Counted from the first letter of the stretch, positions 49,484 through 60,499 are shown. The stretch: 64,000 bases of DNA from an uncultured Bacteroidota bacterium (GCA_903906365.1 CAIVKC010000061.1:38147-102146), one strand, 5' to 3'. Notes: generated by a model from the sequence alone, not told the origin. Made by a program: numbers and translations.

Positions 49484-52102
49484 ATGAAAAAGATTTTCTT
49501 TCTTTCCCCGATTCTACTGTTATGCATGGCCCTTTCAGCGCAACCTCCCGGCCCTATGCCCGGGTCTGCGGGCGGCCCGGGTGGGTCCATGGCCAATATC
49601 GGTCATCTCTTTGGTAAGATTACCGATACGGCAGGCAGACCGATGGCAGATGTAAGTGTCCTGCTGATGCAGTCCAAAGCCGATACCGTCACACACCGGA
49701 AAAAAGAGATTCTGCTCAAGGGTATGACCACCAAGGCAAACGGAGAGTTCAGCTTTGAGGATCTTCCCCTTTTTGGACCGCTCAAGCTAAAGATATCCTC
49801 TTCCGGCTACAATCCCCTTGACCTGTCAGTGGGTTTTGTTTCCGCAATGCCCGGTGGTAAAACAGCCCGCCCCGGATCGGCTGCCATGCCCTCTGCAGAC
49901 AAGGACCTGGGTAATATCCGCCTTTCAGCCAGCGTAATGCAACTGCAGACTGTCACCGTAACGGCCAGCAAGCCAACCCTTAGGATGGACATCGATAAAA
50001 AAGTATATAACGTGGAGAAAGATATCGTCAATGCAGGCGGAACCGCACTGGATGTCATGAAAAATGTACCTTCCGTGAATGTGGATATTGACGGAAATGT
50101 TACCCTTCGCAATGCAGCTCCGCAACTCTATGTGGACGGAAGGCCTACTACCCTGACCCTTGACCAGATACCGGCAGATGCCATTGAAACGGTGGAAGTG
50201 ATCACCAACCCTTCGGCCAAATATGATGCCTCCGGGGGAGGGGCAGGTATACTCAACATCGTTTTGAAGAAAAACCGCAAAACCGGCTATAACGGCAGTG
50301 TCCGTGCCGGAGTGGATAAATACGGCGCCCTGAATGGCGGCGGTGATTTCAGCGTACGGCAGGGTAAATTCAATGTAACGGCAAGTGCTAATTTGAACCA
50401 GATGAACGGAAAGACGAACGGGGTCACCGACCGGCTCAACCTGACGGAGACCCCCGAAACTTCCATTCACCAGACCAATTACGACCGAAATAAAGGGGAG
50501 TTTATTTTTGGCAGATTCGGGGTTGATTATTTTGCTACCAACCGAAACACTTTTTCTCTGACCGGTTTTAAGGTTCACGGGGAATTCAAACCGACCTCCA
50601 TGCTGGATATTACCACCGACAGCCTGTTCAGCAATTCGGTGACCTCCGCCTTCAGCCAGCGCAATACCCTCACCAACCGGGTCTTCAACGGAGGAGGTTT
50701 TACTGCCGGGTTCAAACACATTTTCCCCAAAAAAGGGGAGGAACTTACAGCAGATGCGTCCTTTTTCCAGGGGAAAAGCGACAACAATTCCCTGTATACC
50801 ACCCATTATTTTTCAAACGGTCCGCAGAGCAGCATTTCGGGTACGGGGCTCCAGCAGATTATTGGATATGGAAGCGACAAGAACCTGGTCATGCAGGCCG
50901 ATTACACCAACCCGCTCAGTGCGAACACCAAACTGGAAGCCGGTATCAGGTCTGCCATCCGCAGCAGGGTAACCAATAACGATAATTACCTCTTTAATGA
51001 TTCCAGCGGAGCTTATCTCCTGGTCCCAGCCGCTTCCACCAATTACTCCAACAATGATAACGTATATGCGGCTTACGCGAGCCTGAGCAGTTCCATTCGC
51101 CAATTTGGTTACAAACTGGGTCTGCGTGCGGAAAGTTCCAACTATTCCGGTCAGCTGGCCGAAGTGAAGACTCCCTTCCACAACAGCTACCCGGTCAGTT
51201 TATTCCCTTCGGTCTTTCTCAGCCAGAAACTGGCTTCACGCCAGGAGCTCCAGCTCAGCCTGACCCGAAGAATCAACCGGCCGAATTTTTTCCAGCTCAT
51301 CCCTTACACAGATTACTCAGACAGCCTCAATATCACCAGGGGCAATCCGGCGCTGGTGCCCGAATTTACCTGGTCGGCGGAATTTTCCTACCTGAAGACC
51401 TTCAGCGGCAACAATACTTTCCTGGCTTCCGCTTACTATAAAAGGACGGATAACCTGATCACCCGGTATCTGGATACGGCCTATAATGCGGTTTCCGGTA
51501 AACAGGATTTTATCAATACCTATGAAAATGCACTAAGCAGTACAACCATGGGGGCGGAGCTCACTTCCCAGAACAGCCTGGCCAGCTGGCTGGATATCAG
51601 CACCAATATCAATGTTTATAATTCGAGGATCAATACATCCAATATAAGCGGGCAGTCGCAGCAACCGCTCTGGAGCTGGTTTGGAAAGTTCAACAGCACC
51701 TTTAAGCTGCCCGCCAAATTTACCCTGCAGCTGACAGCCCTCTACCAGTCAAAGACAAACCTGCCGGTCAGCAATGGGGGCGGGGGAATGGGCGGACCTC
51801 CCAATATGCAGAGCCAGAGTGCCTCCCAGGGATACATCAGGTCCTTTTACGGGGTTGATATCGCTGTTAAAAAGACCTTCCTCAAAAATGATGCGGCCTC
51901 TGTTTCCTTGAGTGTGGGCGATCTGTTCCGGACCCGCAAATCTGACCAGTATTCCTACAGCAGCTTCTTCATACAGGATTACAGCCGGCTGCGTGATCCG
52001 CAGATGGTCAGACTCAATGTTGCTTACCGGTTTGGAAAGATGGATGTGAATTTATTCAAACGCAAAAGTCAGGGAACCGGGGAAAACGGCGCGGATATGT
52101 AA
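49484..52102 (+). CDS. TonB-dependent-receptor-like outer membrane beta-barrel protein (paralog of 25437-28184)
   Basis: GGSMANIGHLFGKITDTAGRPMADVSVLLM; YNVEKDIVNAGGTALDVMKNVPSVNVDIDGNVTLRNAAPQLYVDGRPTTLTLDQIPADAIETVEVITNPSAKYDASG. Confidence 0.9.
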   Translation: MKKIFFLSPILLLCMALSAQPPGPMPGSAGGPGGSMANIGHLFGKITDTAGRPMADVSVLLMQSKADTVTHRKKEILLKGMTTKANGEFSFEDLPLFGPLKLKISSSGYNPLDLSVGFVSAMPGGKTARPGSAAMPSADKDLGNIRLSASVMQLQTVTVTASKPTLRMDIDKKVYNVEKDIVNAGGTALDVMKNVPSVNVDIDGNVTLRNAAPQLYVDGRPTTLTLDQIPADAIETVEVITNPSAKYDASGGGAGILNIVLKKNRKTGYNGSVRAGVDKYGALNGGGDFSVRQGKFNVTASANLNQMNGKTNGVTDRLNLTETPETSIHQTNYDRNKGEFIFGRFGVDYFATNRNTFSLTGFKVHGEFKPTSMLDITTDSLFSNSVTSAFSQRNTLTNRVFNGGGFTAGFKHIFPKKGEELTADASFFQGKSDNNSLYTTHYFSNGPQSSISGTGLQQIIGYGSDKNLVMQADYTNPLSANTKLEAGIRSAIRSRVTNNDNYLFNDSSGAYLLVPAASTNYSNNDNVYAAYASLSSSIRQFGYKLGLRAESSNYSGQLAEVKTPFHNSYPVSLFPSVFLSQKLASRQELQLSLTRRINRPNFFQLIPYTDYSDSLNITRGNPALVPEFTWSAEFSYLKTFSGNNTFLASAYYKRTDNLITRYLDTAYNAVSGKQDFINTYENALSSTTMGAELTSQNSLASWLDISTNINVYNSRINTSNISGQSQQPLWSWFGKFNSTFKLPAKFTLQLTALYQSKTNLPVSNGGGGMGGPPNMQSQSASQGYIRSFYGVDIAVKKTFLKNDAASVSLSVGDLFRTRKSDQYSYSSFFIQDYSRLRDPQMVRLNVAYRFGKMDVNLFKRKSQGTGENGADM

Positions 52103-52140
52103 GCATTCCCGGATAGAAAACAGGCGCCGCTTTGATGGCA

Positions 52141-54372
52141 CTACATATTCAGCCAGTAGTTCAGTTTAAATACAATGGCCCGGTTTTTATTCTGCAGAAA
52201 AGGGGTGGTAAAATAGTTGTCGGTATAGACTAAAAAAAGATCACTCATCGGCCGGTAACGGTATTGAAAGCGGCTGTTGATATTATAATTGTTTTGTTGG
52301 GTATTATACTGCAGGAAAGTGGTCCAGAACACTTTAGTACTGAAATTGATTTCCACCTTGGGGGATATCAGGAACAGCTCGGTTGATCCGTAGGCACCCG
52401 GAAATTGAAGTTTGTCGTATTCGGCCTGGATGGATAGATTCACATGGGGCTGGCTTCGCCAGATGACGCCGCCGGAATAACTCTGCAGATTACCGTTGTA
52501 AAAACCGCCTGCATTTAACCGTACGTTGAAACTAAAAGGTTTTCTTACATCGGTGTTAAAGCCGAGTCCTCCCTGGGCATAACTATAGTGTCCTTTGGGA
52601 AGGGGCACCCCCGAGGTGAATGAAGTGGGATAAAGCAGGTTGAGCTCGTCGGTTGACCCAAAAAGAGTGAAAAAGGAAGTGTTATTGAACAGTACCGTAA
52701 AATTGAGGGAATTATCCGTTTCATTGAGGGTATTGTCCAGGTTAAACACGGTGAAATTGCTTGCCTCAATATTGTATTGCCCCACTTTACCTTTTTTGGG
52801 GAGTATCTTATAGGTAAAGTCAGTGTATGCCTGCTGAAAACCTACCCGGATGGAAGTGTCCCGCTGGGCGTCATAATTGCTGATACGCTGCACATAGCCC
52901 ATATCGGTATAATAATTGGTACCCATATGCAATAAGTCGATGGTAGCATTGAAATGCGGATTGGAGTAGGTACCCCCGCCCTCCATGTATTTATCATCGC
53001 CATGGACCCCGGGCTTAAAGGACTGGTGGGCGGAGGCCCAGCCTTTGAGGCTACCGGACTGGTTATTGAAATCAAATTCCAGACCTGCGTTCCTGCCCCA
53101 TTTGCTTAACGGATCGGCGATCTTGGCAGACAGGGGCTCAAAATTTTCCCGATTGAGAAAATACCCCTTAACCACCGATCGTTTCAGCACCTGCTGATGG
53201 ATGGAAACTGCCGTAAAATTTTCGCCGTAATAGCTTCCTTTGCTGGCAGTTTGCATATTCATGATACCAATCCGGGTTGTTTTGGTGATGTCCCCCGACA
53301 GTCGGGCTCCCGCCAGAATGGGGATTCGGTTTCCGTTTTTGTCCAATCCGATGGACCGGGAATAAAATGGGCTGATCAGACCCGGTATTCCATAGCCGCC
53401 GAAGAGATCTCCGTTTTCCAGGAAAAAAGATCTTTTTTCAGGCAGGAAAATATCATAGCGGGTCAGGTTGGTTACCTGCTGGTCTACTTCAACCTGGGAA
53501 AAATCCGGATTCAGGGTCAGGTCGAGGTTTAACGATGAGGTGACAGCCATCTTGGCGTCAAAACCGGCATTGAAGGTGCCTTTGGTCGGGAGGCTGTTTT
53601 CCTTGTCCTGGCTGATACCGCCGGTAGTATAAGGGATCAGTACTATGTTTTTCCCTGGTTTGGGTGGCGGTTCACTCCACAGCATCGCCCCATCGCCGGT
53701 CAGATCGTAGGAATGAAGGAAAACCGGGAGGTGTGTCCAGGTGGAATATTCGAAGGATTTTTGGTCAATACGAACAAAATTGATTCCCCAGACCAGGTTA
53801 TTGCTTGAGTAACGCAGGGTTTTAAAGGGTATGGCAATTTCAGCCGTCCAACGGTCCGAATATCTTTTGGTGGCGGAAAGCCATTTATTGTCCCAGCTGT
53901 AAGTAGGCTCGGTTCCATAATGGAGCTGGTCCTCGGACTGGGCATTGAAAGCATTTAGGACGAAAAAAAATCCGTTCAGCCGCTGGTTCTGCGGATCCAG
54001 GACAATGGCCACCCCGTCGTTGCCATCATGGCCTATATCCCTTTTGAGGCTCTGAATTACAACATGGCCGGAGTCGTAGGCTGTAAAGGCAAAATAGATG
54101 AAGTTATCATCAAAGAGCACCTTTACCTCCGTTTTCCGGGCTGCCTTACCATTGTTGTTGGGAAATTTTCGCCAGAAATCCCCTGCATTGTCTGCCTTAC
54201 CCCAGGCTGCTTCATTGAACTCCCCATCTATAACAATGGGTTCGCTGGTCCGGTTAATATGCAACTGATATTCTTTTTGAAATGGGTTGGCATCCTGGGT
54301 TTGTGCCTTCAGGCCAAAGGAAATAAGTACGCAAGCGGCAGTTGTAATCAGTGTCCTGATGATAAGATACAC
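52141..54372 (-). CDS. DUF5916 domain-containing protein with CBM9-like N-domain and outer-membrane barrel C-region
   Basis: EPIVIDGEFNEAAWGKADNAGDFWRKFPNNNGKAARKTEVKVLFDDNFIYFAFTAYDS; SFEYSTWTHLPVFL; DIFLPEKRSFFLENGDLF. Confidence 0.9.
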   Translation of the reverse strand: MYLIIRTLITTAACVLISFGLKAQTQDANPFQKEYQLHINRTSEPIVIDGEFNEAAWGKADNAGDFWRKFPNNNGKAARKTEVKVLFDDNFIYFAFTAYDSGHVVIQSLKRDIGHDGNDGVAIVLDPQNQRLNGFFFVLNAFNAQSEDQLHYGTEPTYSWDNKWLSATKRYSDRWTAEIAIPFKTLRYSSNNLVWGINFVRIDQKSFEYSTWTHLPVFLHSYDLTGDGAMLWSEPPPKPGKNIVLIPYTTGGISQDKENSLPTKGTFNAGFDAKMAVTSSLNLDLTLNPDFSQVEVDQQVTNLTRYDIFLPEKRSFFLENGDLFGGYGIPGLISPFYSRSIGLDKNGNRIPILAGARLSGDITKTTRIGIMNMQTASKGSYYGENFTAVSIHQQVLKRSVVKGYFLNRENFEPLSAKIADPLSKWGRNAGLEFDFNNQSGSLKGWASAHQSFKPGVHGDDKYMEGGGTYSNPHFNATIDLLHMGTNYYTDMGYVQRISNYDAQRDTSIRVGFQQAYTDFTYKILPKKGKVGQYNIEASNFTVFNLDNTLNETDNSLNFTVLFNNTSFFTLFGSTDELNLLYPTSFTSGVPLPKGHYSYAQGGLGFNTDVRKPFSFNVRLNAGGFYNGNLQSYSGGVIWRSQPHVNLSIQAEYDKLQFPGAYGSTELFLISPKVEINFSTKVFWTTFLQYNTQQNNYNINSRFQYRYRPMSDLFLVYTDNYFTTPFLQNKNRAIVFKLNYWLNM

Positions 54373-54590
54373 TATGGGTGTTTGGTTAGCGGTTATAAAA
54401 AATTAAAAATAATAATATATACAAGTCATGAGATTGCCGCTTATATAAATTATAAATATTTTATAATGAATTCAGACTTTGTTGGGATCGGCTAACAATA
54501 AGGGCTGAACCGGGGGGAGGGTGCCGGGGGCGGACCAGAGTTTTGCCAACGGAAAAAACGGCCAAAGATGTTGGGGGGAAAGTATTTGGT

Positions 54591-55304
54591 TCAGGAGGAT
54601 CCGTATTTTCCGGTAAGGGCCATAACAGCCTCCCTGTAATTATCACCCACCGGAAGTTCCAGCAGACCCAGGAAAATGCTGTTTTTCCTGATGGCGGTTA
54701 CATAACTGATGGAAACAATATAGGATTTATGGATGCGAACAAACTGCTTGGAGGGCAGGAGTTCCTCCATATTTTTCATACTCATACGCGTAATGATTGG
54801 TTTGGAGGAATTCTTCAGGTGAATACGGATATAATCTTTGAGCCCTTCCATGTAGCTGATATCGGCATAATTAATCTTCAGCATGCTGTAATCCACGCTG
54901 ACAAAAAAGTAATCAGCCTCCGGCTGCCCCGGCCTGCCGGGATGACTGCGGAGCTGGTGGATCTCCAGGGCTTTGTTGCAGGCCCTGATGAAACGGTCCA
55001 GGGAAACGGGCTTGACCAGGTAATCGGTTACATCCAGGTTAAATCCCTCCAGGGCAAATTTTTCGTAGGCGGTCACCAGAATGATCAAGGGTTTTTGGGG
55101 CAGGCTTTGAATGAACTGCAGGCCGGTGAGTCCGGGCATTTGTATATCCAAAAAGATCAGGTCCACCGGATTGGAGGCCAGCCATCCCATGGCATCCATG
55201 GCATTGTTGAATTTGGCTGCCAGCTGCAGGTAAGGCACTCTGCTGATATTATCTTCCAGCAGCTCCAGCGCCAGGGGCTCGTCATCAATGGCAATACATC
55301 GCAT
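54591..55304 (-). CDS. LytTR family response regulator
   Basis: MRCIAIDDEPLALELLEDNI, DLIFLDIQMPGLTGLQF, ISYMEGLKDYIRIHL..FVRIHKSYIVSI. Confidence 0.95.
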   Translation of the reverse strand: MRCIAIDDEPLALELLEDNISRVPYLQLAAKFNNAMDAMGWLASNPVDLIFLDIQMPGLTGLQFIQSLPQKPLIILVTAYEKFALEGFNLDVTDYLVKPVSLDRFIRACNKALEIHQLRSHPGRPGQPEADYFFVSVDYSMLKINYADISYMEGLKDYIRIHLKNSSKPIITRMSMKNMEELLPSKQFVRIHKSYIVSISYVTAIRKNSIFLGLLELPVGDNYREAVMALTGKYGSS

Positions 55305-55306
55305 AA

Positions 55307-56350
55307 TCAGTGTAGATTTAGTTGCAGGGAAATCATGAACCAGTCCTCGTTTTTATTGATAAGCAGGGTGTGGTTGCCGCCATACAATAAATTCAGGCGC
55401 CTTTTCACATTGGTCAGCCCGATACCGGAGGTCTTGTCCCTGATTTCCAGGGAACCGGGGTTATAGCGGTTTCTGACCGAAAATTGAAGCTGGGCATTCC
55501 TGGCCCTTAATTCGATATGTATCTGGGCATTTTCCAGCATGCCTGTGCCGTGTTTGAAAGCGTTTTCCACAAACGGGATGAGGAGCATCGGTTCGATCTG
55601 GTAACTGCCGTCCGGCTCTTCTGCGAGAAATTCAATGGAAAGCTGGCTCCCAAAGCGCTGTTTTTGGAGGTCAATATAACTTTGCAGGTACTCGCATTCC
55701 CTTTCCAGGGGAACCTTTTCCTCATCTGCTTCGTAGAGCATGTACCTCATCAGGGAAGACAGTTTGATTAAGGAAGGCTCCAGGATATCAGATTTCTTGC
55801 GTGCCAGCGACACCATATTGTTCAAAACATTGAACATGAAATGGGGACTAACCTGGGAGCGCAAAAAGGAAAGCTCGGTTTTGAGGTTTTCATTTTCCTT
55901 TTCCTTGGCCAGTTTGTCAAACCTGACCCGGTCGCTGATCAACTGGTAGGCCATGCTCATGGAGAATATAAACAGATAGATAAAAAAGTTAAACATCACG
56001 GACCTTGAATGGAAATGAGATTCCCCAAAGACAAAATAGGAAACCAGGTATAACTGCAACATCAGCCATCCAAGCACCAGCAGCTGGATCAGGGCGAATT
56101 GCCAGTATTTTTTTCGGTAAATGTAGGATGGAACCAGCAGCAGGGCATTAAAATAGAAATACAAGACCCAGGTAGCATTCATGATGATGGTAAAGTAGAT
56201 GCTGTGCCTGGAATCGGCCGAGTTTTCATGGGGCGCCCTTTTGTTGTCATGGGCCGAATCAAGCAGGTAGGGCAGAGAAAACAGCAGCGTCCATGCGGCC
56301 AGGTGCAGCAGCACGGTAACCCATCTTTTCGCATACCAGGATTGTTTCAT
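55307..56350 (-). CDS. LytS-type sensor histidine kinase
   Basis: LSFLRSQVSPHFMFNVLNNMVSLARKK; FVENAFKHGTGM; SGIGLTNVKRRLNLLYGG. Confidence 0.95.
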   Translation of the reverse strand: MKQSWYAKRWVTVLLHLAAWTLLFSLPYLLDSAHDNKRAPHENSADSRHSIYFTIIMNATWVLYFYFNALLLVPSYIYRKKYWQFALIQLLVLGWLMLQLYLVSYFVFGESHFHSRSVMFNFFIYLFIFSMSMAYQLISDRVRFDKLAKEKENENLKTELSFLRSQVSPHFMFNVLNNMVSLARKKSDILEPSLIKLSSLMRYMLYEADEEKVPLERECEYLQSYIDLQKQRFGSQLSIEFLAEEPDGSYQIEPMLLIPFVENAFKHGTGMLENAQIHIELRARNAQLQFSVRNRYNPGSLEIRDKTSGIGLTNVKRRLNLLYGGNHTLLINKNEDWFMISLQLNLH

Positions 56351-56722
56351 CCTGCTAAAATAAGACCTTGGACAGACTTATTGGATTATCAGGGTAAACT
56401 TGAGATGAATCTCGCATTTTCTGAGACCAAATCATGTGGGACTATCGGGAATGGTCCTGCCCGGTCATGAAAAGTGGGCAACCGTTCCCTGGGGCCTGGA
56501 ATCCCTGAGGGTATTTCCAGAGGCCTGCCGACACCCAGGGAAACACCTCTGCCCATGGACGCTATTGAGTTTCAAATATGCACATATCAACTAATATTTA
56601 TTAGTTGGGAAAGGATACACAGTTAATTGGACCAGGATATATATTAACTACTAATTCAGGCCCTTGGGATACAGTTACCTAAGAATGGTCGTTTTCGGGT
56701 AAGATCAAAGGAACTGACCCAG

Positions 56723-57897
56723 ATGATTCCAAGCCTGGACCAAATTGGCGGTAAAATACCCGGACTGGTGCTAAAATCCCTGCCGGTTTTTTTATCTCAG
56801 CCTGCCTGGCCGCCACATCAGCCATCGGACAATGCGTTAATAGCATTGGCCCCAACAACCCTTTCTCTGCCAGGGACCAGCCCTTTTCGGGGAGTAATTT
56901 TGCATTCCTCAATCCTGCCAATGTATTGGTGTCAGATGGCAGTAATACCAGCTCAACTGCCCTGCTGACGCTTCTTATGCTCAGTGGCAAGACGGATTAC
57001 CTGATGGCCACTCATTTCAATATGGGGTTGCCGGTTACCGCTGCGGTTTGCGGAATTTCCGTTTCAGTGCAAAAAAGTGCTTCCAACATACTGGGCCTGG
57101 TTTCCACAGTCCAGGATTATCAGGTATACCTGTTGAAAAATGGTATCCCGGTGGGTACCAATAAAGCCAGCCCTGCAGCCTGGACTTCCGCTTCCTCCTG
57201 GTATAGCTATGGCGCATTGGGAGATAACTGGGGAACCTCCTGGAGTGTCTCGGAAATCAATGCTGCCAATTTCGGGGTGGCGATTTCAGCCACCATGACC
57301 GGTCTGGTAACGCTTGCTCCCAGTGCTTTGATTGATAATATACGATTGACCGTTTATTATGATAATTCCTCCCTGTTGGGTCTGGCCATCCCGGATTTTT
57401 GCCTCAATACCCAGGGGGATTCGGCGGTACAGCTACACTGGATGATGGCTTCAGGGCACCTAGCCAGTTATTATCTGGTTCAAAGATCCAGCGATGGGAC
57501 AGCCTGGGAGACATTGGATAGCCTCTTGTACAATCCGCTTACCTCTATGACCCCTTCGCTGGAATTTCAGGACGCTCATCCCCTGGAAGGAAAATCCTAT
57601 TACCGGATTGCCTTATCGGACCCCGATAAGGGTTTGCAATTTTCCCGGGTTGCCTCTGCGGTTCTGCCAATTTCCCCAATCCAAGTGGTATACCCTAACC
57701 CGGCTTCCCGTTTTGTGATGGTAAGGAACCCGGGAAGCAATCCCGGCGTACGTGTTTGCGACGCTTCCGGAAGGTATTTTCCGGTGCAGGTCATGAGATT
57801 GGATGCCCGAACCCTTTGGGTGGGACTGGAGTCACTGCAGCCCGGCATTTATTTCCTGTCCGTGCAGGGAAGGATGTATACCGTCCTTAAAAAATAA
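56723..57897 (+). pseudogene. T9SS cargo surface protein with apparent -1 frameshift at the T7 tract 56787-56793
   Basis: C-terminal sorting domain VVYPNPASRFVMVRNPG..GIYFLSVQGRMYTVLKK. The gene frame runs upstream without an ATG to a TAA at 56751-56753; adding one T joins it to MIPSLDQIGGKIPGLVLKSLPVF-FISACLAATSAIGQC, a plausible signal peptide. Confidence 0.55.
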
Positions 57898-57920
57898 CAG
57901 CTGCCAGGACCGGGCAAAAA

Positions 57921-57946
57921 AAGGCCGTAAGTTGTCTTACGGCCTT
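57921..57946 (+). terminator. Intrinsic terminator after the T9SS cargo gene
   Basis: GGCCGTAAG-ttgt-CTTACGGCC followed by TTGTC. Confidence 0.65.
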
Positions 57947-58451
57947 GTCAATATTAAGCATTACCGTCCATTTGGCACTGATTGTGTTCCTGGTCTTTTT
58001 CCTGAAGATATCCAATTGAAAGAATTCCTGTTAACCAGGTCCCGCTACCCATTAAAGCCACTGAAATCAGGTCTGGGAGCCCTGGCCCATAGATATGTTG
58101 AATCATTCATCCACCTGGTAAATCAGGGCCATCGCCCTGGGTGGAAGTTTATATGGCAGCAATGGTTGAATTCATTGTCTATCAAAAGGTGGTGATGGAG
58201 TTCCCGGGAGTATTGGATGGTGCCCAAAGATAAAACCCCCTTTTTAGCAATCCAATATTTATGGCCCGGAAAGCTGCTTTATAAATAATCACTCTTAGAT
58301 ATTGGCTAGCCACATCCCATTACGGGGTACCCTAACCATGGGCGTTGATAAGCAAATGGGCGGACTTTGCTTTAAATGGTTGTCTGATCGACCCTAGCTG
58401 TCTGTAAGCGGATTGGCGATGGTCGCAACAGGCCAGGCAGCCTTTAAAACG

Positions 58452-58482
58452 ATAAAGCCGCTTTCTAAAGAAGCGGCTTTAT
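58452..58482 (-). terminator. Intrinsic terminator for the 58503 gene
   Basis: ATAAAGCCGCTT..AAGCGGCTTTAT stem. Confidence 0.7.
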
Positions 58483-58502
58483 GTTGGTAACAGGGTGGGT
58501 TA

Positions 58503-58838
58503 TTAATGCCTGTGTATTTGCCGGCTTACATGATTTTCCTGGTGGTTAAGTACTTTTTGTTCGCCTTTGGTGATATGTCCATGGTTCTGTGCAGCCATGT
58601 CCCGCTCTTCCTGGCGGATCTGGTGATCTTCCTTGTGTAATTTGGCGGCTTCCTTCCGGCTCATTTTGCCATCAGCTACTTTGTCTTTGATCCGCGCATT
58701 CTGATTCTTCAGGCGGTTATTGACTTCTTCCCGGCGGGGGTGGTTCTGCTGCCATTTGGTGTCTGTCTGCGCAAAACTGGCCTGGCTTAAAGCCAACAGA
58801 AGGATCATTGTGCTGCTTAATAAGATTACTTTTTTCAT
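58503..58838 (-). CDS. Small secreted, charged, His-rich hypothetical protein
   Basis: Clear signal peptide MKKVILLSSTMILLLALSQASFAQ; EVNNRLKNQNARIKDKVADGKMSRKEAAKLHKEDHQIRQEER..HRH. Confidence 0.75.
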   Translation of the reverse strand: MKKVILLSSTMILLLALSQASFAQTDTKWQQNHPRREEVNNRLKNQNARIKDKVADGKMSRKEAAKLHKEDHQIRQEERDMAAQNHGHITKGEQKVLNHQENHVSRQIHRH

Positions 58839-59003
58839 GTGGTTTAAATTTAATAGATAAATAGATTGATTAGGATAAACCTTACAGATAATAGACCGGC
58901 GCTATTTTAAAAGGTTTAATCACCCATACCGGTCGGCCCAGCGCCATTTAAAAAATGGGCTGTTTCCTAAAAAACGGGTAAAACCAGCATTTGGTATAGG
59001 ATC

Positions 59004-60392
59004 TTACTGGTTTTTCTGTAGCGCCTGGATCAGCAATCCGTCCAGGTATTTTCGATCAAAGCATTTGCCCCTCAGCCATACGGCGCTGATTTTTTTTGTA
59101 TTGCCGATACGCACCAACGGATCCGCATCCAGCAATACCAGGTTGGCCAGGAAGCCCTTGCCTATATTGCCTTCCTGGCTGGCCGTATGCAGGAAAATAG
59201 CCGGGTTCAGGGTAGCAGTCTGCAGGGCTTTTAAGGGGGAAAGACCGGCTTTCACCAAAAGGCCCAGTTCATCATGCAGGCTAAATCCCGGAAAGCAATA
59301 AGGATTCAGGGCATCTGTCCCGGCCAGTATGCCAACGCCGGCGCGGGACATGGCCCTGACCAGCCCCTCGAGATAATGATAATTTTTTCGTTGTTCCATA
59401 TAATCCTGCTGGCTCCAGTCCCTGTGTTCCGGATCGTTTTGCGGCAACCAGCTCTCAGCAAGTTCCCTGGAGAAATAACGTAGCCGGGAATCGCGCTGAA
59501 AGACCGTGTCATTTAAATGATTGGCTGCATAGCTGAGTACCAGGGTGGGGACCTGCCAGGTTTTGTTTTTTACCAGGACTCCGAATAGATGAGCGGCTTT
59601 ATGGGGATCATAACTCTCATAGATCTGCGGGATCAGGGTTTTGTATTCATCCCAGGTATTGAGCAGTCTCCCCTTTTGGGTGATGGTCGCTTCCCTGGAG
59701 GAACAGGCAAGGCCCAACCCATACAAATGTTCAAAGCTGGCCTGTCCTGCCTCCGAAGCATCCAGGGCGCTTACCGCATAAGGCAGATGCCCGGCAAAGG
59801 GAATTTTTACTAATCTGCATTCTTCCGCTATGGCGAAAAATTCATACTTATTAATCTTATTGTATATTTTAATGAAATCCGATCCCCTTACTTTTTGGCT
59901 GTCTACAAAAAGCCTTGCCTCCTCCGGGGAACGGATGAAGGTAAATGCATCATTATAGGGAGGGCCTCCTTCCAGCACGGGACTTCCGATAATGACCCTG
60001 GGACAAAGGGAATCCCCTTCATAAACGCGCCTGGCTGCCGCAGCGTCTGGCGGCCCTTCCATCAGCCGCACCCCAGTTACCCCGTTTACCAGGTATAGGG
60101 GCAGTTCGTCCCTGCTCTCGATATGCACATGCATATCCCATAAGCCAGGAATGAGAAATTGGTGCCTGGCGTTGATGACCCTGGTTTTTTTCGGAAAATG
60201 CCCGGTCCGGTCCGGATAAATTTCCATGATCCGGTTACTGTCTATAAGAACCGTTTGATTGGGCAATCTGGTACCCATGGCTACATTGATGATGGTCACA
60301 TGGACAATCGCATAGTCGGGTTGCCGGGTCTGTTGGGCCGAAAGATCCGAAAGAAAATATAACAGAAAAAGCCAGGACTGCAGGAGTTTCAA
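59004..60392 (-). CDS. Amidohydrolase family protein (secreted)
   Basis: FLIPGLWDMHVHIESRDELPLYLVNGVTGVRLMEG; AGHLPYAV; GILAGTDALNPYCFPGFSLHDELGLLVKAGLSPLKALQTAT; NLVLLDADPL. Confidence 0.93.
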   Translation of the reverse strand: MKLLQSWLFLLYFLSDLSAQQTRQPDYAIVHVTIINVAMGTRLPNQTVLIDSNRIMEIYPDRTGHFPKKTRVINARHQFLIPGLWDMHVHIESRDELPLYLVNGVTGVRLMEGPPDAAAARRVYEGDSLCPRVIIGSPVLEGGPPYNDAFTFIRSPEEARLFVDSQKVRGSDFIKIYNKINKYEFFAIAEECRLVKIPFAGHLPYAVSALDASEAGQASFEHLYGLGLACSSREATITQKGRLLNTWDEYKTLIPQIYESYDPHKAAHLFGVLVKNKTWQVPTLVLSYAANHLNDTVFQRDSRLRYFSRELAESWLPQNDPEHRDWSQQDYMEQRKNYHYLEGLVRAMSRAGVGILAGTDALNPYCFPGFSLHDELGLLVKAGLSPLKALQTATLNPAIFLHTASQEGNIGKGFLANLVLLDADPLVRIGNTKKISAVWLRGKCFDRKYLDGLLIQALQKNQ

Positions 60393-60499
60393 GCTTGCTA
60401 TTTTGACCTAAAATTATCCTTTATACCGCAAACCGTCCCGCCTCTTATGATCCTGAGACCATTTTTGATCCCCTGGTGTCCAGACGGAGAAGGCAGGGG

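Noticed and set aside
49925-50806. 293-aa ORF antisense to the outer-membrane barrel gene
   Set aside because: Mirror of the repetitive barrel coding sequence; no domain or start context.
54591-56350. Novel signalling system
   Set aside because: Canonical LytS/LytTR pair, abundant in Bacteroidota.
57803-58195. 130-aa ORF after the T9SS cargo gene
   Set aside because: Overlaps the cargo gene end and crosses its terminator hairpin; no signals of coding.
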